Notes under the pieces: generated by a model
Told to the model about the DNA's origin: nothing
Databases searched by the model: none
The model's input: only the letters and a program-made list of their open reading frames with translations
Made by a program: the position numbers and the translations under genes
In this document: positions 1 to 5,622 of the stretch, piece after piece
Position numbering within the stretch: the first letter of the stretch is position 1
Layout: every line of letters begins with the position of its first letter
Origin: Deltaproteobacteria bacterium
Lineage (GTDB): Bacteria; Desulfobacterota; Desulfarculia; Adiutricales; Adiutricaceae
Direction: 5' to 3'
DNA: 7,754 nucleotides
Assembly: GCA_031257955.1 (NCBI GenBank)
Contig: JAIRNQ010000202.1
Location: forward strand, 1 to 7,754

Positions 1-419
1 TTTTCGTGGGCCAGCCGGCCCCAGCGTCTGGTCGCCGGCTCGATCAGGGTCATGCAGTGGGCCAGGGGGACGATCAGGGCCAAAGCCAAAGGGGCCAAAG
101 GTTTTTGGGGATCCAAGGGCGCGTCGAGTAAAAAAAGGCTCTCGGACACCCCGGTCATGGCGGCGGCCAAAGCCAGGGCCCCGTTGGGGACGATGGCCCC
201 GCCCAAAGGCGGCCGGGCCAACCAAAGGACCTCCACCCAAAGGCCCAAGGTCAGCCCGAACCTTATCTCGCCCAAAATGGCCCCGATGATCAAACCGGCG
301 GTCAGGGGCCGCCAAATCGCGTTTTGCCCCAAGGCCAAGCGATCAAGGTTAAGGGCGGCGGCCACCACCAAGGCGCAGCATATCCCGGTGGGCACGGTCG
401 ATTCCATTTTCATGGCCAT
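1..419 (-). CDS. PTS mannose/sorbose-family EIIC permease subunit (3' end beyond the window)
   Basis: Membrane channel subunit of a mannose-family phosphotransferase, forming the sugar-translocating complex with EIID. The minus-strand frame stays open to the left edge, giving 139 codons of the N-terminal part. Family marks visible: LNLDRLALGQ (about residues 23-31), WRPLTAGLIIGAILGEI (36-52), then GLTLGLWVEVLWLARPPLGGAIVPN, which matches the conserved 'RPL..G...G..LGd...G...G...E......P.GaaivPn' core of PF03609. Hydrophobic segments are seen at about 13-24, 39-50, 54-67, 80-89 and 109-121. The start is uncertain: ATG at 419 begins MAMKMES, with in-frame ATGs at 413 and 407, and none has a visible Shine-Dalgarno. 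The frame is open further upstream (GTG at 476 and 512) to a TAG at 570-572, but only the 419-407 starts fit the family N-terminus. It lies 127 bp after EIIB. The long plus-strand frame over the same bases is a shadow. Confidence 0.86.
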   Translation of the reverse strand, partial: MAMKMESTVPTGICCALVVAAALNLDRLALGQNAIWRPLTAGLIIGAILGEIRFGLTLGLWVEVLWLARPPLGGAIVPNGALALAAAMTGVSESLFLLDAPLDPQKPLAPLALALIVPLAHCMTLIEPATRRWGRLAHE

Positions 420-546
420 GGCCGGCCAAATATGTCCGGCTGGGTTGGGGTCATCTTCGCTTCCAAGGACGGCCACCCGCGGCCGGCCAACCAAACTTGG
501 CCGGCCAGCCACACTAGTCCGGCCAACCGGGGCGGCCGGGTCGGTT
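420..546. repeat. GGCCGGCC-rich low-complexity spacer between EIIB and EIIC
   Basis: This 127-bp gap contains three copies of the octamer GGCCGGCC (420-427, 481-488, 499-506) and two of CCGGCCAACC (483-492 and 520-529). It contains no ribosome binding site for the following EIIC gene. The same CCGGCC/CCAACC/CCAGCC word set recurs in other gaps of this window (about 4050-4140 and 6420-6600). Function unknown. Confidence 0.55.
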
Positions 547-1053
547 TTATCTACAGTTCCAAGGCCAGACTATCTTGGCTGGATTTATATGCACTTTTGG
601 GGCGTTTGGTACTGACTGGGCATAAAGTTCGGTACCCTGGCTGGCTATCCAATTAAGTTGCTCCAGTTCTTCCTCCACCGCCGAGAAAAACGTATGTATC
701 TTAACGCACCTAACCCCCGGTAGATGGGCGTAGTAGCCCAGATTTATGCTATCCAGACAGGACGGGTCCTCTCTCAGGGCGTCTTTGGCCCCGGCCACGT
801 CTTTGAAGAGTATCAGACAGCGCACCTCCGGTTGGGAGTCGCAGCCCAGATCGTCTTTTAGCCGGTCCGGGGTCAGGAAAGAGGTGGTTATGTTGGCCGG
901 GACGGCCGAGGACATAATGCGCATGATCATTGGCGACTGGGTGGTGTCTTCGTCCACTACCACAATTTTATTGATGTCCAAAAACGGGACCCAACCGGAC
1001 AAAATCTGGCCGTGGATGAGTTTTTGGTCTATGCGGGTGAGGACAACGGGCAT
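547..1053 (-). CDS. PTS mannose/sorbose-family EIIB phosphocarrier subunit
   Basis: Cytoplasmic EIIB subunit that takes phosphate from EIIA and passes it to the sugar carried by EIIC/EIID. The 168-residue product has the usual family length. It opens with the phosphorylation-site motif RIDQKLIHGQILSGW (residues 7-21), in which His14 matches the phospho-histidine of PF03830 proteins ('RiDdRLIHGQV...W'). The segment IVVVDEDT (30-37), residues that follow it, and VEEELEQLNWIASQGTELYAQSVPNAP near the C-terminus also fit the family. ATG at 1053 is preceded by GGAG (1062-1065) with an 8-nt spacer. An intrinsic terminator ends only about 40 bp upstream, so expression probably depends on readthrough from EIIA. 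Sugar specificity cannot be read from the sequence. Confidence 0.93.
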   Translation of the reverse strand: MPVVLTRIDQKLIHGQILSGWVPFLDINKIVVVDEDTTQSPMIMRIMSSAVPANITTSFLTPDRLKDDLGCDSQPEVRCLILFKDVAGAKDALREDPSCLDSINLGYYAHLPGVRCVKIHTFFSAVEEELEQLNWIASQGTELYAQSVPNAPKVHINPAKIVWPWNCR

Positions 1054-1093
1054 GGTTCAGGCTCCGGTAAACCGCGGCCTGGGCCTTGGGACT

Positions 1094-1123
1094 AAAAAGG
1101 CCCCAAGCCATGGGCTCGGGGCC
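1094..1123 (-). terminator. Intrinsic terminator or attenuator between EIIA and EIIB
   Basis: Read on the minus strand, GGCCCCGAGCC - CAT - GGCTTGGGGCC forms an 11-bp stem (one G.U pair) with a 3-nt loop, followed at once by TTTTT (1098-1094). This is a textbook Rho-independent terminator. A competing pairing, CTTGGG (1107-1102) with CCCAAG (1090-1085), would use part of the 3' arm and loop out the T-run, so two mutually exclusive structures are possible. The site is about 30 bp upstream of the EIIB ribosome binding site. Confidence 0.8.
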
Positions 1124-1254
1124 TTCGCGGGTATCTTATGGCTGGAACCCAAAACGGCGATAAACTGGGAAGAAATTATGGCGCCGGTCAAAGTCGAGCC
1201 GATCGGGCCCAGACAGGGCACTGGTCCGGCCAGGGCAGAGGCGCGATTAAGGGT

Positions 1255-1446
1255 CCCGGCTAGGCAACCTCCCCCGGTTTGGCAACCGGTCCCGGCTAGG
1301 CAACCTCTCCCGGTTTGGCAACCGGTCCCGGCTTGGCAACCGCACCCGGTTTGGCAACAGCTCCCGGTTTGGCAACCGGTCCCGGTTTGGCAACCGGTCC
1401 CGGTTTGGCAACAGCTCCCGGTTTGGCAACCGGTCCCGGCTTGGCT
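1255..1446. repeat. 18-bp tandem repeat array (ten full units plus a partial)
   Basis: Ten consecutive 18-bp units run from 1255 to 1434, followed by a 12-bp partial unit. Consensus CCCGGTTTGGCAACCGGT; variants have GCTAGG for GTTTGG (1255, 1291), GCTTGG (1327), or ACAGCT, ACCGCA, ACCTCT/ACCTCC at the end. Five units are identical to the consensus (1273, 1309, 1363, 1381, 1417). Each junction between consensus units makes an inverted repeat AACCGG-TC-CCGGTT, so the array could form serial small hairpins on either strand. The 18-bp period equals six codons and keeps several frames open. Confidence 0.95.
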
Positions 1447-1475
1447 CACGGCCTTATGGGCCACGGGGAGGCCGG

Positions 1476-1889
1476 TCATTTTGGGCGAACCTTTATCAGC
1501 TCGCTGGCCAGGTTTATGGACTTGCGGGAGTAATCCAATATGGTCGGGGCCAGGGTCGCGAGATCCATTTCCGGTTTCTCCCTAAGGTTTAAGGCTTTAA
1601 GGAGCATGGGCAGATTAGCGCCGGTCAGGACTTCGATTTTGCCCGCCTGATGGAAGGAAAGGCTTATATTGGAAGGCGTTCCGCCGAACATGTCGGTAAG
1701 CAGCAAAACGCCCTGGCCGGTTTCCTGGTTTTTGATGGCTTTTCCGATCAAATCGCTCAGGTAGTCGGGATTGATGTTCATCTCGATGGCCACGGTCTGA
1801 CACTTTTGCTGGCTGCCGATGATTAACTCGGCGGCCTTCAGAAGCTCGGCGCCCAGCTGGCCGTGGGTAACTATGATTATGCCTATCAT
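1476..1889 (-). CDS. PTS mannose-family EIIA phosphocarrier protein
   Basis: Cytoplasmic EIIA protein that accepts phosphate from HPr and passes it to EIIB. The 137-residue product is a complete PF03610 domain. It starts MIGIIIVTHGQLGAELL, where His9 is the expected phosphorylation site, and has the second signature LLLTDMFGGTPSN (62-74), with Asp66 next to the active site in the family. ATG at 1889 is preceded by GAGG with a 5-nt spacer. The gene lies 617 bp downstream of rapZ, with a good minus-strand promoter at 2161-2190, so it can be transcribed separately from ptsN-rapZ. In deltaproteobacteria an EIIA of this type commonly follows rapZ and may serve regulation as well as uptake; here EIIB and EIIC follow, which favours an uptake role. 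Confidence 0.95.
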   Translation of the reverse strand: MIGIIIVTHGQLGAELLKAAELIIGSQQKCQTVAIEMNINPDYLSDLIGKAIKNQETGQGVLLLTDMFGGTPSNISLSFHQAGKIEVLTGANLPMLLKALNLREKPEMDLATLAPTILDYSRKSINLASELIKVRPK

Positions 1890-2160
1890 TTAAACCTCAG
1901 CGCTTTCCCAATAAACGGCGGGCTTGGACCGGCCCGTTGGCCCGCCCGACTGGCCCGCCCGACTGCTCCGCTTCCCTGCCCAAAAGCCGTCCCGAAGGAA
2001 AACCTCCGATCCGGCGACTGGGCCGGGCGAACCAAAGAGACCCAAAAGGGTCCCCGACATCAAATTGTCACAAAAAATCCAACAGTTAGGCCGAAGACTT
2101 AGCTACGGAAAAAACGTTCCCAGGAAACGGAGCCCGATTTTTTCCACAATAGCATTAGTA

Positions 2161-2190
2161 TTAATACACCACAGGGCGAAAGACTGTCAA
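2161..2190 (-). promoter_or_regulatory. Putative sigma70-type promoter for EIIA
   Basis: On the minus strand there is a perfect -35 box TTGACA (2190-2185), an 18-nt spacer and TATTAA (2166-2161) as a -10 box matching 4 of 6 consensus bases. Transcription would begin near 2154, leaving a leader of about 265 nt before the EIIA ATG. Confidence 0.5.
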
Positions 2191-2352
2191 GGTAAGCTCT
2201 TTAGAGCCTTCCCGTGGCGACTGGCCTAGAGCCCTTGTGGAGTCGGTATGGCGATTGAAGCTAATGGTGGGGGTAAGCCAACGAAGGGTTATTCAAATGA
2301 TGATCGAGGCAAAAAAATCCCAATTATTCCTGGGCGCGGCCAAAAGACGGCT

Positions 2353-2484
2353 TGGGCTTGAAAGCTAAACTGTCTGCCTTCAATGGTGGTAATTACCGCG
2401 TTGGCTTGAAAACTAAACGGTCTGCCTTCAATGGTGGTAATTACCGGGTTGGCTTGAAAGCTAAACTCTCTGCCTTCAAGCAAG
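2353..2484. repeat. 48-bp tandem repeat downstream of rapZ (two full units plus a partial)
   Basis: Units run 2353-2400 and 2401-2448, with a third beginning at 2449 that diverges after about 30 bp. Each full unit contains TTGAA and TTCAA arms flanking a TAAAC core, and a perfect 10-bp palindrome GGTAATTACC. The period is 16 codons. On the minus strand it translates as IEGR-x-FSFQAN-x-VITT repeated, in a 73-codon frame whose TTG (2510) overlaps the rapZ stop as TTGA. A degenerate match (TTGAAGCTAATGGTGGGGGT, about 2254-2273) may be a decayed further unit. This is probably a non-coding repeat element, but translation as a rapZ-coupled peptide cannot be excluded. Confidence 0.85.
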
Positions 2485-2510
2485 TTTAGGGTTTTTTGCG
2501 GCTCAATCAA
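2476..2510. repeat. Dispersed 35-bp element, copy 1 (rapZ 3' end)
   Basis: These 35 bp match positions 5106-5140 at 30 of 35 bases without gaps. Both contain AGTTTAGGG, a T-run and TCAATCAA. This copy includes the rapZ stop codon; the other lies upstream of hpf. Confidence 0.75.
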
Positions 2511-3379
2511 TTAATGTCCCGATGCCTAAGCATGAGGTTTCCGGAAAAACTTACTTTCAAGCGTTCAAAGAGGTTTATGGCCAGGGTTACGCTGCGGTGT
2601 TGCCCGCCCGTGCAACCGACGGCGATGGTCAGGTAACTTTTGCCTTCTTTCTGGTATAAAGGGAGGATAAATTGAAGAAGGTCGGCTAATTTTTCCAGAA
2701 AAGCTTGGGCTTCGGGGTGGGCCATGACAAAATCCCTAACTTTCTGGTCCCTTCCGTCCAGGGCCCTTAACTGGTCCACGTAAAAGGGGTTGGGCAGGAA
2801 GCGCACGTCAAACATCAGATCGGCCTCGGGCGGAAGACCATTTTTAAAACCAAAGGAGAGAACCTCCACGGCCAAGTGACGACGGTTCTGGGTTTCCACG
2901 AAACGTTCCAGTACCATTTCCTTAAGACGGGCCGCCGTCAGGTTGGAGGTATCGACAATCAGATCCGAGACGTCGCGAAGGGGGGCCATGCGGGCCCGTT
3001 CGAGTTCGATGGCCTGGGCCAGTCCGCCGTCGTTACTGAGCGGGTGGGTCCTTCTGGTCTCGGAGAAACGCTTGACCAGGACTTGATCGTCGGCTTCCAG
3101 AAACAGTATCTTCAGTTCGTAGCCCAAATCGCGCACTTGGCGGAAAGCGCCTTCGAAATGGTCGATAAGCTCAGGTGCCCTGGCGTCCATGCCCACGGCA
3201 ATCTTTAAGAAATCGCCACTTTCTTTACGGATGGCCAAAAACTTATCCAATAGCTGAACCGGCAAGTTATCCATGGCCAGAAAACCGTTGTCTTCAAAAG
3301 ACTTCAGAGCGGCCGATTTGCCCGATCCCGACAGGCCCGTGACGATAATGATAAGGCCGATTTTGTTCGTGTCAGTCAT
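2507..3379 (-). CDS. rapZ: RapZ-family nucleotide-binding protein (RNase adapter / YvcJ family)
   Basis: A P-loop protein which in Escherichia coli binds glucosamine-6-phosphate and directs RNase E to the small RNA GlmZ; in Bacillus the homologue YvcJ hydrolyses nucleotides. The 290-residue product is full length (usual 284-290). Visible marks: Walker A GLSGSGKS (15-22), MDNLP (36-40), VGMDAR (62-67), the RRTHPL motif (109-114), LPPEADLMFDVRFLPNPFY (182-200), and the C-terminal GCTGGQHRSV (255-264), which belongs to the metabolite-binding part of the family. ATG at 3379 has GGTGAG just upstream with a very short spacer. It follows ptsN by 114 bp with no terminator seen, so the two are probably co-transcribed. 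Whether a GlmZ-like RNA exists in this lineage is unknown, so the RNA-adapter role should not be assumed. Confidence 0.96.
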   Translation of the reverse strand: MTDTNKIGLIIIVTGLSGSGKSAALKSFEDNGFLAMDNLPVQLLDKFLAIRKESGDFLKIAVGMDARAPELIDHFEGAFRQVRDLGYELKILFLEADDQVLVKRFSETRRTHPLSNDGGLAQAIELERARMAPLRDVSDLIVDTSNLTAARLKEMVLERFVETQNRRHLAVEVLSFGFKNGLPPEADLMFDVRFLPNPFYVDQLRALDGRDQKVRDFVMAHPEAQAFLEKLADLLQFILPLYQKEGKSYLTIAVGCTGGQHRSVTLAINLFERLKVSFSGNLMLRHRDIN

Positions 3380-3493
3380 GGCTCACCGTGTCCCCGACCC
3401 TGCCCACGGGGACTATAACCCATTTTACCAAATCGGCCTCCCTTTTGCTCTCCGGCCCGGGTTCTTCGGGTCACGGGGCAAAAGGGAAGGGTT

Positions 3494-3961
3494 TCAATCT
3501 ATCGAACTGGAGAGAAATAAAAAGGTCTCGTAAAATACCTTTTGATCGGGGCAAGCCATGAGCAAGTTAACGTTTCTGGGCGAATTCCACAGCCGCCCCA
3601 GTAGGGCCAACACTTTTAGGTATTCGGGCGTGGGGTCTTGGGGGCTCAAGAGCATGGCGATCAGGCGGGCCGGCAAACCGTCCGGGCTCCCGAAGTCCAG
3701 TTTGGTCTCCGGATCGACCCGGGCCAAAAACAACCTGGTGGTTTCTACCGCGTCCAGCTTGCCGTGGGGCATGACCAGCCCGCTTCCCAAAGCCGTAGAG
3801 CCCAAAGCTTCCCGGGATCGAATGGCGCTGTAAATGGGGGCCATTTCCACCCCCAGAACCTCGGCGGCCAGGGAACATAGCTCTTTCAAGGCCAAGTCTT
3901 TGCTCTCCGCGGCGAAATCCAAAAATATCGATTCTTGGCTAAGGACGCTCCCCAAATCCAT
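3494..3961 (-). CDS. ptsN: PTS nitrogen-regulatory EIIA protein (EIIA-Ntr, PtsN)
   Basis: Cytoplasmic fructose-type EIIA domain (PF00359) that acts as a phosphorylation-state regulator rather than a sugar carrier. The product is 155 residues, the normal size. The phosphorylation site is His66 within GLVMPHGKLD (61-70), matching the family 'GvaiPHgk' motif. Also typical are EALGSTALGSG (51-61) and the PEYLKVLALLGRLW helix (112-125). ATG at 3961 is preceded by GGGGTGA with a 4-nt spacer. In proteobacteria ptsN usually lies immediately downstream of hpf; here it is 428 bp away, behind a strong hpf terminator, so it should need its own promoter. None was found with confidence; TATAGT at about 4192-4197 (minus) could be a -10 box without a matching -35. 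Confidence 0.95.
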   Translation of the reverse strand: MDLGSVLSQESIFLDFAAESKDLALKELCSLAAEVLGVEMAPIYSAIRSREALGSTALGSGLVMPHGKLDAVETTRLFLARVDPETKLDFGSPDGLPARLIAMLLSPQDPTPEYLKVLALLGRLWNSPRNVNLLMACPDQKVFYETFLFLSSSID

Positions 3962-4389
3962 GTCATCACCCCGCCGGGGACAAGGCCGCGAAAAACAACC
4001 TATCCAATAAACCCACCAATAAACGGCAAACTGGATAATCCAGCCCAGCCACCCAATCTACCTGGCCTTTCCGCCCAGCCAACCAACCAAACCAACTAAA
4101 CTAACCGGCCAGCCCAGCCAAGCCAACCGGCCTATCGGCCTATCCGCTCGGTCCCGCCCCTGTAAAACTCCACCCAGGCGGTAAAAAAACTATACGCCAT
4201 TGGTTTGGGGCGCTGGGCCTCCGCGTCCGAACCTTAGCTTCCCGGCGTTGTCCTTTTCCGGCGTCCGGCCATCCGCCCACCCAACCTCTCCTAAGTCCCG
4301 TTTTCACCCGTAACCAAGCCACGCTTGGCAAATTTTGAAAATAAAACCGCCCCCAGGCCAAAAAAAGGACCGGGGGCGGGAGGGGTGTT
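3962..4389. other. 428-bp gap between hpf and ptsN, partly low complexity
   Basis: The hpf terminator occupies 4336-4379. From about 4010 to 4140 the plus strand is a G-poor, C/A-rich string of CCAACC, CCAGCC and CCGGCC words, including CCAATAAAC twice (about 4004 and 4016) and CGGCCTAT twice (about 4129-4143). On the transcribed minus strand this becomes GGTTGG-rich, including five GG runs within about 25 nt (4071-4095). No gene is seen; the 73-codon minus frame at 4140-4361 overlaps the terminator and has no recognisable features. Confidence 0.6.
4336..4379 (-). terminator. Intrinsic terminator after hpf
   Basis: On the minus strand CCGCCCCCGGTCC - TTTTTTT - GGCCTGGGGGCGG forms a 13-bp stem with one mismatch and one G.U pair (4379-4347), followed by TTTTATTTT. 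It starts 11 bp after the hpf stop codon, so hpf is most likely a separate transcription unit from ptsN-rapZ. Confidence 0.9.
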
Positions 4390-4938
4390 TCAACCGTGAA
4401 GTCTAATCAGCTCCAGGGAACCTTCCTTACCGGATTGGTGAAGGAGCCTCAGGCCTCCGTCCTCGTGATCCAAAAAAACCACGAAGGGATTGGAGCTATG
4501 GGCCAAAAGTTCGGCCGCTTCGGCTAAATTCATGCGGCTTAGGGTTTGGTCCCTGGTCCTGTCGGCGGTGATCACGTCCGGTTCGGTCTCGTCGAAATCG
4601 TTGTCCTGGGCGTGCCCGTTTGAGCCGGACGCCCGCTTAGCCGGGGCGCTCTTGTGCCCCTTGAGCTTTTCCAGGTGTCGTTTGAGCTGCTTTTCCAGCT
4701 TGTCGACGGCCAGGTCCGTGGCCGAGTACATGTCATCGGTCTCTTCCAAGGCCTTGAGTTTCACGCCGTCGGAAGTCAGGACAACCTCGGCCTTGTGCCG
4801 AAACTTGTCAACCGAGAAAGTAACGTCGGCCGAGAGGACCGAGTCAAGATACTTTTCTAGCCGTGCCAATTTGTCATGGCCATATTTTTTTAGATGGTCC
4901 GAAGGTTCCATGTGCCTAAAGGTCACGGAATATTGCAT
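4390..4938 (-). CDS. hpf: Long-form ribosome hibernation promoting factor
   Basis: Binds the 30S decoding region in stationary phase and, in the long form, pairs two 70S ribosomes into inactive 100S dimers. The 182-residue length indicates the long form. The N-terminal S30AE/YfiA-like domain covers about residues 1-98 (MQYSVTFRHMEPSDHLKKY, then the DMYSATDLAVDKLEKQLKRHLEK helix at 69-91). A charged linker (about 99-128) leads to a C-terminal dimerisation domain (about 130-178: LSRMNLAEAAELLAHSSNPFVVFLDHE). That C-terminal part is recognisable but lacks the usual tyrosine-rich 'YRRxDGxYGLI' ending, having HQSGKEGSLELI instead. ATG at 4938 has AGGAG (4949-4945) with a 6-nt spacer. rpoN, the usual upstream neighbour, is absent from the 700 bp before it. 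Confidence 0.94.
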   Translation of the reverse strand: MQYSVTFRHMEPSDHLKKYGHDKLARLEKYLDSVLSADVTFSVDKFRHKAEVVLTSDGVKLKALEETDDMYSATDLAVDKLEKQLKRHLEKLKGHKSAPAKRASGSNGHAQDNDFDETEPDVITADRTRDQTLSRMNLAEAAELLAHSSNPFVVFLDHEDGGLRLLHQSGKEGSLELIRLHG

Positions 4939-5105
4939 AGATTACTCCTGCCTTTCTGTCGCGTTGTATAACTTAAGGGTGGCGTTGTTACCGGCCTGGC
5001 TTTACCTCCTTGGCCGAGCGGAAAAAATGTGATCAAGGCGAAAAACCCACACTTTTGGTGAACCCGTTTCAATAACGGCATGGAATTAAAACTAAATTTT
5101 AACCG

Positions 5106-5140
5106 TCAAGCGAGTTTAGGGGTTTTTACCGGTCAATCAA
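5106..5140. repeat. Dispersed 35-bp element, copy 2 (upstream of hpf)
   Basis: Matches 2476-2510 at 30 of 35 bases without gaps, in the same orientation relative to the minus-strand genes. Similarity continues weakly to the left (shared GG and CTAAA words to about 5082). Here it sits about 170 bp upstream of the hpf start. Confidence 0.75.
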
Positions 5141-5447
5141 CTTTGGTTAATGGGGCACGCGAGCATATTCCCTAATCGAGCCTGTTAATCATCGATCCCA
5201 TTTGTTTTTATGTTAACAGATCCTCACCAATAAAACAACAAAGCCGGGCCCTGGAAGTTATAATCTTATTGCGCTAATAAAGCGCCAAAAGCTAATAAAA
5301 TATTTTTATAAAGTAATAAAATTAACATCAGAACTTTAAGTTGTCAAAACGACTTGGCGACAATCCCCTTAATAATCATATAGCACATTATGGTTAAATT
5401 TAGCTAAAATTATAGCGAAATTCTCGCCAGTCCAACTTTTGTCCCAA

Positions 5448-5462
5448 CCGACCCAGGGTCGG
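5448..5462. repeat. 15-nt near-perfect palindrome
   Basis: CCGACCC-A-GGGTCGG: 7-bp perfect arms around one base, in a GC-rich island (about 5440-5535) set in AT-rich DNA. It could be a protein-binding site or a small cruciform; it is too far from any start codon to assign. Confidence 0.5.
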
Positions 5463-5593
5463 GCCGGAGCTGGAACAGCCGATCGTGGGCGACCGTCTCG
5501 GGGCCCCAAGAAACCTGGCCATCGTCGGGTCCTAGGAAGCCAGATTGTTACATACGTTTAATGCTTAGCGCAATAAATAAAAAAATCAAAAAC

Positions 5594-5622
5594 TTGAAAT
5601 CTTAAAAAACATCGTTTATACT
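5594..5622 (+). promoter_or_regulatory. Strong sigma70-type promoter for the HEPN/MNT pair
   Basis: TTGAAA (5594-5599), a 17-nt spacer and TATACT (5617-5622): each box differs from consensus at one position and the spacing is optimal. Transcription would start near 5629, immediately before the GGAGG ribosome binding site (5632-5636), so the leader would be only about 15 nt. Confidence 0.8.

Larger units (their letters stand above)
1054..1475. other. 422-bp gap between EIIA and EIIB: 18-bp repeat array plus terminator
   Basis: EIIA and EIIB genes of such clusters usually sit close together; here 422 bp intervene. The gap holds an 18-bp tandem array (1255-1446) and an intrinsic terminator/attenuator (1094-1123), both annotated separately. 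On the minus strand a 140-codon frame runs through the whole gap. Its ATG at 1479 overlaps the EIIA stop as ATGA, and its TGA at 1057-1059 ends 3 nt before the EIIB ATG. It encodes a Cys/Gly/Thr repeat (unit CQTGTG or similar) and then a hydrophobic, proline-rich tail. Because the repeat unit is a multiple of three, other frames are also open here (plus 746-1585, minus 1247-1429), so coding status is unproven. Confidence 0.5.
1890..2506. other. 617-bp gap between rapZ and EIIA
   Basis: No convincing gene lies here. The rapZ-proximal part holds a 48-bp tandem repeat (2353-2484). The middle carries a minus-strand promoter (2161-2190), giving EIIA a leader of about 265 nt. Within that leader is a small hairpin, GAGACCC-AAAA-GGGTCCC (2037-2054), and a near EIIA stretch with the repeated word CCCGCCCGACTG (about 1944-1970). 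The short plus-strand frames at 1863-2229 are rich in Pro, Arg and Lys, carry no motif and are dismissed. Confidence 0.6.

Noticed and set aside
52..615. Long plus-strand frame (187 codons)
   Set aside because: It lies antisense to the EIIC gene, whose minus-strand translation shows clear family motifs; the frame is open because of high GC content.
1255..1446. Possible CRISPR array
   Set aside because: Units of 18 bp are contiguous with no unique spacers; this is a plain tandem repeat. The 48-bp array at 2353 is rejected for the same reason.
746..1585. 279-codon plus-strand frame across the 18-bp repeat
   Set aside because: It is antisense to EIIB and EIIA at its ends and kept open in the middle by a repeat of 18 bp; no motif.
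2449..2497. Plus-strand terminator (hairpin followed by T6)
   Set aside because: There is no plus-strand gene upstream, and the T-run is separated from the 7-bp stem by AAGTTTAGGG; the similar T-run at 5123 also lacks a proper stem.
5005..5011. Perfect AAGGAGG on the minus strand
   Set aside because: No start codon lies within a usable distance, and hpf has its own AGGAG at 4949-4945.
4490..5032. 180-codon plus-strand frame
   Set aside because: Antisense shadow of hpf; Ser/Leu-rich with no family resemblance.
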